Shown here one piece after another: positions 57,367 through 64,000 of a stretch of 64,000 nucleotides of DNA (positions are counted from its first letter, which is position 1; each line of letters starts with the position of its first letter). Origin of the DNA: Pedinophyceae sp. YPF-701 (Eukaryota; Chlorophyta; Pedinophyceae); the NCBI GenBank assembly GCA_916048055.1, contig CAJZHL010000008.1:1272374-1336373 (forward strand), given 5' to 3'. The notes below the pieces were generated by a model. That model saw only the letters and a list, made by a program, of their open reading frames with translations. It was not told the DNA's origin and did no database searches. The translations under genes were made by a program, and so were the position numbers.

Positions 57367-57411
57367 CCCGCATTTCGTTTCGTGCGCGGGTGGTCAATTA
57401 CTACTCTGTGT
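57367..57411 (+). repeat. 45-bp dispersed repeat, copy 2
   Basis: Matches the complement of 7075-7119 with one mismatch in 45. Flanks differ. It lies between the Penelope-like fragment and the Cnx1G gene. Confidence 0.75.
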
Positions 57412-57609
57412 CAGGGGCTGGCAGGACGGGGCTCCGTGGGCCCGACTGCGTGGCAGCGCGCCCTGTCACCTGCGCAGGACACCAGCGTGCCCTTCGCTGG
57501 CCGGCACGTCTCGACAACAACCATCTCGCACAACTCACAAGACTCTATTCCTCGATTGATTCTCCCACGCCCGGGAGCCCCGATCGCTGCGGCGGCTCCA
57601 CGCGCGCCT

Positions 57610-59020
57610 TCACGCCGCGGGCTTCTCCTTGCGGACGATCGACGCCGGCCGGAACGCCTTAACAACGGATTCGTGCGTAACAATGTAGGGACCATCCATG
57701 ATTTGAATGCACGTCGGAATCGACACGAACACCTCGTCGATCGTCTCCCGGATGCTCTTGGGCTTCCCGGGGAGGTTCATCACCAGCGACCGCCCGCGCA
57801 GGCCCGCCGTCTGACGGGACAGCACCGCTGTCGGGACGTACCTGCGTCCGGCGCCGGGAGCACGCGCGGGCGCGTCGGTGGCGCGGCGTGCGCGTCGGGG
57901 CCGGTTCGAGGGCGTGAACCGGTGGCCGGGTGGCCGACCGTTGAGGCAGCATGAAGACACTCGCCTGTCGTGTGTGACAGGCGAGCCGGGGGGTTGGAGG
58001 GCGGCGCAGCACTCGCTGCGTGTTCAGTGGCCCATGGCCTGATCGATGCGGCAAGTGCATGCGGGGCGGGGGAGTATTGAACCTGAGTGATATGGCTCGC
58101 ATTTGTTCGCCGTAGCCTGGCATCATGCGATCGCAGACGGCCTCCGTGGCCTCGGGCGTCACGTCACGCACCGACGGGCCCGTCCCGCCCGTAGTCACGA
58201 CCTGCGGATTCATCCAAGACCCCGGATTCCCTTCTTCTCTCCAATCTTCAGAGGCCTGTGTCTGTGGTGCTTCAGGGGCCCGGCACGCGGCCGCAACCGG
58301 CCGAAACGCGGCGCGGATGGCGGCGGTACACATGGGGCGCAGGGGTCGGCGCACCAGGCAGCAGCCGACGTCGTCGACGAGCTCTTTGATGGCTTTTTCG
58401 ATCATGGGCTGTTCGTCGGGGATGAGGCGGTAGTGCGCCTCCCAGGGCGACGCGATCGCCTCCTTGAAGAACTGCGCAGCGAGGCGAGGGACGCGGGTGC
58501 GGGGTGGTGGGCCGCTGCACGGAACCTGACGCGGTGCGGAACGCGCCTGCCGCTCCCCGCGTGGCAGCAGAGGGGCTCTCGGCACCACAGTTGCCCTGAG
58601 ATACGCGAACCATGCGTCGCGACCGTGAGGCAATTCTACGATCCATATCGGTTGGGGCGATTTCGAGGCTCCATGTGGCTAGTTCCGACGGTACGTTACC
58701 GTCTGCTCCCTGCGAGGCTGTTGGTCGCCTCCACGCCCGCTGAAGCGGCCCCCAGGCCCGTCACGCAGCTCTTCCGCATGGACACGGACCATGCCTCATC
58801 GGAAGCGTCTACGCATGCGCGTGTGCTCCCGGGAGCGCCCGCCCACGGCCGCCCCTGAACGCACCTGCAAAATGGCAGGCCCGCTCTCGTCCTTGTAGAC
58901 CGCCTGCGAGGCCCGGTCGCTCACGGTGATCACGCCGAACCTCGCCGCGTCGCCGACCGTGTCCCCCGAGCCCCCGCTCCCCGGGGCCCCCTGCGGAACC
59001 TCCCGGATCACCGTCGCCAT
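57610..59020 (-). CDS. CNX1G: molybdopterin adenylyltransferase (MogA/Cnx1 G domain), stand-alone
   Basis: Adenylates molybdopterin before Mo insertion in molybdenum-cofactor synthesis. Exons on the minus strand are 59020-58865, 58471-58355, 58201-58083 and 57841-57610, phase-consistent, 207 aa. Landmarks: RFGVITVSDRASQAVYKDES, WEAHYRLIPDEQPMIEKAI, VVTTGGTGPSVRDVTPEAT (the MPT-binding loop), PGYGEQMRAISLR, VPTAVLSRQTAGLRG and SLVMNLPGKP. The chain covers the G domain only; no MoeA/E domain is fused, unlike land-plant CNX1. Start ATG 59020 precedes the domain by about 25 residues. The last donor (GTTCAA) is weak, but the joined text is continuous. It is head-to-head with the OTU gene. Confidence 0.88.
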
Positions 59021-59371
59021 CCTCCCGCCACGACTCCGCCGGAACGACGAACTACAGTGCACGCGCAGGGAACGTGATCGGCAGCCCGGGCGCGCCTCGT
59101 GCGCTGCGTGCGGAATGTGCGGGCGGCGGAGGCGGTGCGGCGGCGATGTCATCGCCCATGAGGAGAGCTGACGTGGGCGGGGTGTTGCTGCGGCGTGCGG
59201 CGCACTGCGCGGCGGTGCCGGTCGCAGGGCATGTGCGGCCCGCGCCGCGCATCCCTCGCACAGCCAGGTAGCTGTTCGTGGCGCAGGGGTCGTCGTTGGC
59301 GCCGTTGCGGCGTCGGCATCCGGAGCCAAGTCGTGGTGTGTGTGGGTGCGCCGCCTGTGCGGGTCAGCGCG
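59021..59371. promoter_or_regulatory. divergent promoter region, CNX1G / OTU protease
   Basis: 351 bp between opposite start codons; both promoters should lie here. No specific element recognised. Confidence 0.35.
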
Positions 59372-60789
59372 ATGTTTGCGACGTCGAGGACGGGGAAGCT
59401 GCGCATCGACGCGTCGAGCGCCGCGCCGCAGGGCGAGCTGGCGTTCGAGCTGCCCCCGGCGCGGACGGGGCTTGGTGCCACGCCGTTCGCGAGCATCTCC
59501 TCGCGCAGCTTTCCCGGTGCGTCAGCGCTGATTCTGCGACGCTCGGAAGCCGCTGCGCCCCTGATGTGCTCCTCTGGGGTCGTCGAGGCTCCTCAGGACC
59601 GCGTGACGGCCGCGTAATCGCTGCCGTGGTGGGCTGCTGCGTTTTGTGGGCCGGAGCCGCACTTCCGTGACTACTCCAGCGCGATAGCGGCTCGGACACG
59701 CCCCTTGTGCTCAGAGGTAGCTCCTCGCGGCTCGATGCGGCGCAGAGTGGAAGGACCAGGCCGATGTGCACCCCCGGGCGCCTCAGCTGGTGTTCACGAC
59801 GGCGCGCGCGGCCACGAGCGAGCGGTTCCGCGTGATCAAGATCATCGGCGACGGGCGCTGCATGTTTCGAGCGATGGCGCACGGGCTCGCGCACAACAAG
59901 GTGCGCCGCGGGCTCCCCCCCGGCTCATGCACACGTACACCCGCTCTTGCGCGGGAGGTGAACGCGCGATTGCGGGGCGTGCCTGCGCATATCCGGCCGG
60001 CCCAGAAGCTCGCCGAGCCCCTGCTGCTGTGCGAGGCACCGATGACGTGGCATGGTGTGTGTGTACGTGTTGCGCTTTCCAGCCGCGAGATGGGTGCCCC
60101 GCGTGCGCCGCGCCCGCTCGCAGGGGATCGCGCTGAACCCGAAGGACGAGGAGCGCGAGGCGGACGAGCTGCGGATGGCCTGCGCGGAGGCCCTGTGCAC
60201 GTCCCAGAAGCGACGGGCGCAGTTCCGGTGAGTGACGACCGGCCCCGACGCTGCCGCCGGCGTCGACCGGGCGAATCCTTGGTGCATATATCGAGCTGCG
60301 TGGCCAGCTCGGCGGAGATGCGACACGGCGCGCCTGCGCGCCCGGCACGCCGCTTGAAGGCCGTCGAGTTGGGACTGCGCGTTTCCTCGCGCGGTGGCGG
60401 CGCACGCCGCTGCCGCCCGCGCCCCGCGACGCAGCGAATATTAGGGGGGCGCCGGACGACGCGTGCGTTCCCGTCCGCCGCGCCGCAGGGACGCGATGGA
60501 GGCCGTGCGAGCCGAGGGAGAGGAGCTGCCCTCGTACTGCCGGAAGATGACGTCTCCGACGTTCTGGGGCGGCGAGCCCGAGCTCATCACGCTCTCTAAG
60601 ATGCTCCGCGTCCCCATCTACGTCTATCTGTCCGAGAGCGAGATGGGGGCGGACAGTACGGGATTCGTGCCAGTACAGAAGTACGGCGAGCAGTTCGCGA
60701 AGGCCGCGAAGGACGGCTCGCGGAAGGCACGGAGGCCCGTCAGACTGGTGTTCACCGGCGGGAACCACTACGACCTCCTGTTGAAGTGA
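59372..60789 (+). CDS. OTU-family cysteine protease (deubiquitinase)
   Basis: Likely removes ubiquitin from substrates. Exons 59372-59516, 59746-59900, 60124-60227 and 60489-60789 are phase-consistent and give 234 aa. The catalytic Asp/Cys box is IIGDGRCMFRAMAHG (Cys about 87). The middle helix block reads ADELRMACAEALCTS. Then come PTFWGGEPELITLSKMLRVPIYVYLSE and the catalytic His in TGGNHYDLLLK (about residue 228) at the very C-terminus. This order is that of OTU proteins. The N-terminal 48-codon exon (MFATSRTGKLRID) is placed by phase and donor only. Size is compact, with no ubiquitin-binding accessory domain. Confidence 0.87.
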
Positions 60790-62550
60790 CCGCCGCAGTT
60801 TGCGGGGCGCGAGGCAGACCACGACCTGCCGGGGGCAGACGTTGTGACCTGACAGGAATGGGCGCGCAACACCCGCAGCGATGCGGGCCGTGCAGAGAGG
60901 GCCGGGGTGCGGCGCTGGACGCGGAGGCGCACCTGCGCGTGCTGCAGCTCGCGCCAGCTGCAGAGGCTCGGCGCAGCGGGGCAGGGCGTGGCGTCGCGGG
61001 GCGCCGCACGACTTGAGCTGGCTGCGTCGCGCGCTGCGCTGTGGCTCGCGTACCTGCCTTGCAGCGGTCAGTCGGACCAAGGCGGGCGCAGAGAGGGCAA
61101 GGCATGGTTGCAGTTGGGCTGTCACGGCCTGGTTCCGCAGCGCGCAGCGCAGCGCCCAGCGGACGCGAACAGCCTGCGGATCGCGCACACGGTCGCCAGA
61201 CGTCCGGCGAGTCCGAGGTCTCCACCGCACCGCTGCGCAGCGCAGCGCAGACAAGTGGAGCCGCATTGAGTGCCTCGTCCGTCGCGCTGGCCTAGCCTCG
61301 CACTGTTCTGCGTTTCCAGCCACGCGCAGAAGCAGTCCGCTCGTCGGCCGCGTCGTGGCACGCGATCACAGCCTGCAGCTGCGCTTCCGTCGACTCCGCA
61401 GCGCCAGCGCGCCCGCGGCCCCCGGACCCAATCGCAGGCGCCGCCACTACCTGAGCACGCACCGCAGCCGCGAGCCCGCGTCCAGCTGCGCGGGGGGCGT
61501 GCGCTCAACCCGCCAGCTGCACTGCACCCTGCTGCACGCAGCAACGATCGCGACCCGCAGCAGCAACGAATCGCAGCGCTCGCCCGCGGACCCACAACGG
61601 GCGGCCTCGTGCGAGGCGCGCCCGCGGACACGAGCAGCGACGTCGTCGCAGAGCGCACCCTGCCAGTGCAGCTCCGCTGTCCTCCGAGCGCGCGGGTGTC
61701 CCATAGGCGGGCAGACAGGGGCGAGACCGTCTCGGCTTCACGTGAGCGCACAGTTTGAGTTACACGACGCGCGAAGCGGTAGAAAGGGCACCCTGGGGCA
61801 GCACGCAGATGACGTATGTAGACGAGAGGCACAGCGCTCCAACGTTCCAGACGGGACACTGCCGGGGTAGTAGTGCTTCGCCGGACGGGCGCAGAATGGT
61901 TCTTTGTGGGTTGAAGTCTCGATGTGGCGCCGGCCGTCCGGCCAGGAGGCGGGGCGGGCCGCAGGCGCGACGTTCGTGCGCCATGCGAGCCGCGCCCCCC
62001 GCGACGCGCGCTCCGTCGCGCCAGGCCCCGAAAAGCGCGCCGCGCAGCACGCTGGTGGCGTGCTGGGGCTGCGGGGAGCGTCTGAGCGGCGAGCGGTGGC
62101 TGGTCCGAGCCGGCACGGCGGTCGTAGGGGTGCGATGCTTGGGCAGCTGCCTGGGCGCGGAGCCAGGGGGTGTGGGGGCCGCCTGGTGCCGCGTCGGGGT
62201 CCGGTGGTGTGGGGGAGGGCGCGCGGGTCCGGAGGATCCGGCGTGCGGGCGAGCTCGTTCGAGCGAGGAGTGCTCGAGCCTTGAAGAGGAGCGAGGCCAG
62301 GTCGTCGATGCAGTTCATGGGGTGCCGAGGGTACGTGGCGCGGGCGTCGCCGCGCGAGTCGCTATGTAGTCCGCGTAGGTGCGTGGGAGGGGCGGGGCGG
62401 GGCGAGAGTCGGCGGCACGAGGCGCTCCGACGGAGAGAGCGGTTGAAGCCAGCTCGTCGACGCTCGCGAATGCGAGGCGCGCCGTGCGCGTCCGCAATCT
62501 CGAGCGCGTGAGCGGCTCAGTTCGATGCCATCGGGCCGCGCGACTCGGGC
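60790..62550. other. gene-poor 1.8 kb region
   Basis: No frame on either strand resembles a known protein. Much of 61000-61700 is low-complexity GC text with repeated GCAGCGCAG-type words. It separates the OTU gene from the convergent end of the PAM2 protein gene. Confidence 0.4.
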
Positions 62551-62953
62551 CTAGAGCTCGTCCTCGTCGTCGTCCTCGAGCAGCCCAGCTACGTACAGTT
62601 CCATCTGGTTCTCCTCCGCGGCCTGCGACCGGTGTAGCGGGGATATCGCGTCATCGCTGAGCTACGCGACAGCGGAATTCGCGAACGGGCCGGTTTCGAG
62701 GTCGCCGAATCGTCCGGACGAGCGGCGACGGGCGCGTCCGGAAGCGCCAGGTCAATGCGCTCGCGCGCGCTCGAGGGGGCGCGGGCCGCACCTGCATCCG
62801 CACCCACGCGTCGATGGCCTCGAGCTCGTCCAGGTCCTCCTGCGACATGTCGAAAGACCCGTCCTCGGCGTGGTAGACCTCCTCGTAGCCCACGGGCAGG
62901 AACGGGACGGCGTTGGCGTTCAGCGGCGAAGTCATTCTCGTTTTTCGTCTCAT
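62551..62953 (-). CDS. 77-residue PAM2-motif protein (poly(A)-binding-protein interactor)
   Basis: Two short minus-strand exons, 62953-62792 and 62622-62551, join in phase 0 with GTGCGG donor and GCAG acceptor to give about 77 aa (71 if ATG 62935 is used). Residues 9-18 read LNANAVPFLP, a close match to the PAM2 consensus (LNxxAxxFxP) that binds the MLLE domain of poly(A)-binding protein. Next comes an acidic helical stretch (MSQEDLDELEAIDAWVRM) and a C-terminal run of Asp/Glu (LLEDDDEDEL). Plant CTC-interacting-domain proteins have a similar layout. The role in mRNA translation or decay is inference from the motif. It is head-to-head with polyubiquitin. Confidence 0.65.

Positions 62954-64000
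<1,047 letters not shown>

Noticed and set aside
61122-62318. A 398-codon minus-strand frame in the gene-poor region
   Set aside because: Arg/Ala/Ser-rich low-complexity translation without motifs or a matching family; typical of random frames at this GC content.

Overview
This is nuclear DNA from a GC-rich, intron-containing microbial eukaryote, most likely a flagellated green-lineage alga. The evidence is as follows. (i) Spliceosomal introns interrupt almost every gene, and GTGCG is a preferred 5' splice site. (ii) A complete outer-arm dynein beta heavy chain implies motile 9+2 cilia. (iii) Several gene types point to a plastid and plant-like metabolism: a cyanobacterial/plastid-type alanyl-tRNA synthetase behind a transit-peptide-like leader, a PLR1-type pyridoxal reductase, an expansin, an AllA-type ureidoglycolate lyase and a stand-alone Cnx1G domain. 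I cannot name the species. All exon joins were placed by eye from homology, splice motifs and phase agreement; no transcript was available.

Layout. 0-6.5 kb: a DUF7796-like glycosyltransferase-type gene (+), a DusC-like tRNA dihydrouridine synthase (+) and a secreted GT2-like glycosyltransferase (-) with a GC-AG intron. 6.5-10 kb: gene-poor, with a 45-bp dispersed repeat. 10-15 kb: an unrecognised multi-exon protein (+) converging on a small EF-hand protein (-). 15.1-19.3 kb: a nearly intact Mutator-like (MULE) transposon with imperfect terminal inverted repeats, an 11-bp flanking direct repeat and a spliced transposase. 19.3-21.8 kb: gene-poor. 21.8-36.5 kb: the dynein heavy chain (6 exons, 4562 aa). 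37-40 kb: ureidoglycolate lyase (-) diverging from a thioredoxin-like protein (+). 40.5-43.9 kb: a nine-exon gene (-) that reads as a secreted expansin fused to a fasciclin (FAS1) domain. 44.7-50.5 kb: ribosomal protein uL22/RPL17 (-) diverging from AlaRS (+). 50.6-57.4 kb: a LINE 3'-end relic, PLR1 (-), PRMT4/CARM1 (+), a Penelope-like reverse-transcriptase relic and the second copy of the 45-bp repeat. 57.6-60.8 kb: Cnx1G/MogA (-) diverging from an OTU protease (+). 62.5-64 kb: a 77-aa PAM2-motif protein (-) diverging from polyubiquitin (+, cut by the window end).

There are no operons; neighbours are mostly unrelated housekeeping genes. At least four head-to-head pairs are separated by only about 250-400 bp and probably share promoter regions. 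The two glycosyltransferase-type genes flanking the Dus gene, together with the expansin-FAS1 gene, suggest investment in cell-surface or wall glycans. The items I would follow up first are the expansin-FAS1 fusion, the MULE with its CW-like zinc-finger tail, and the PAM2 microprotein.
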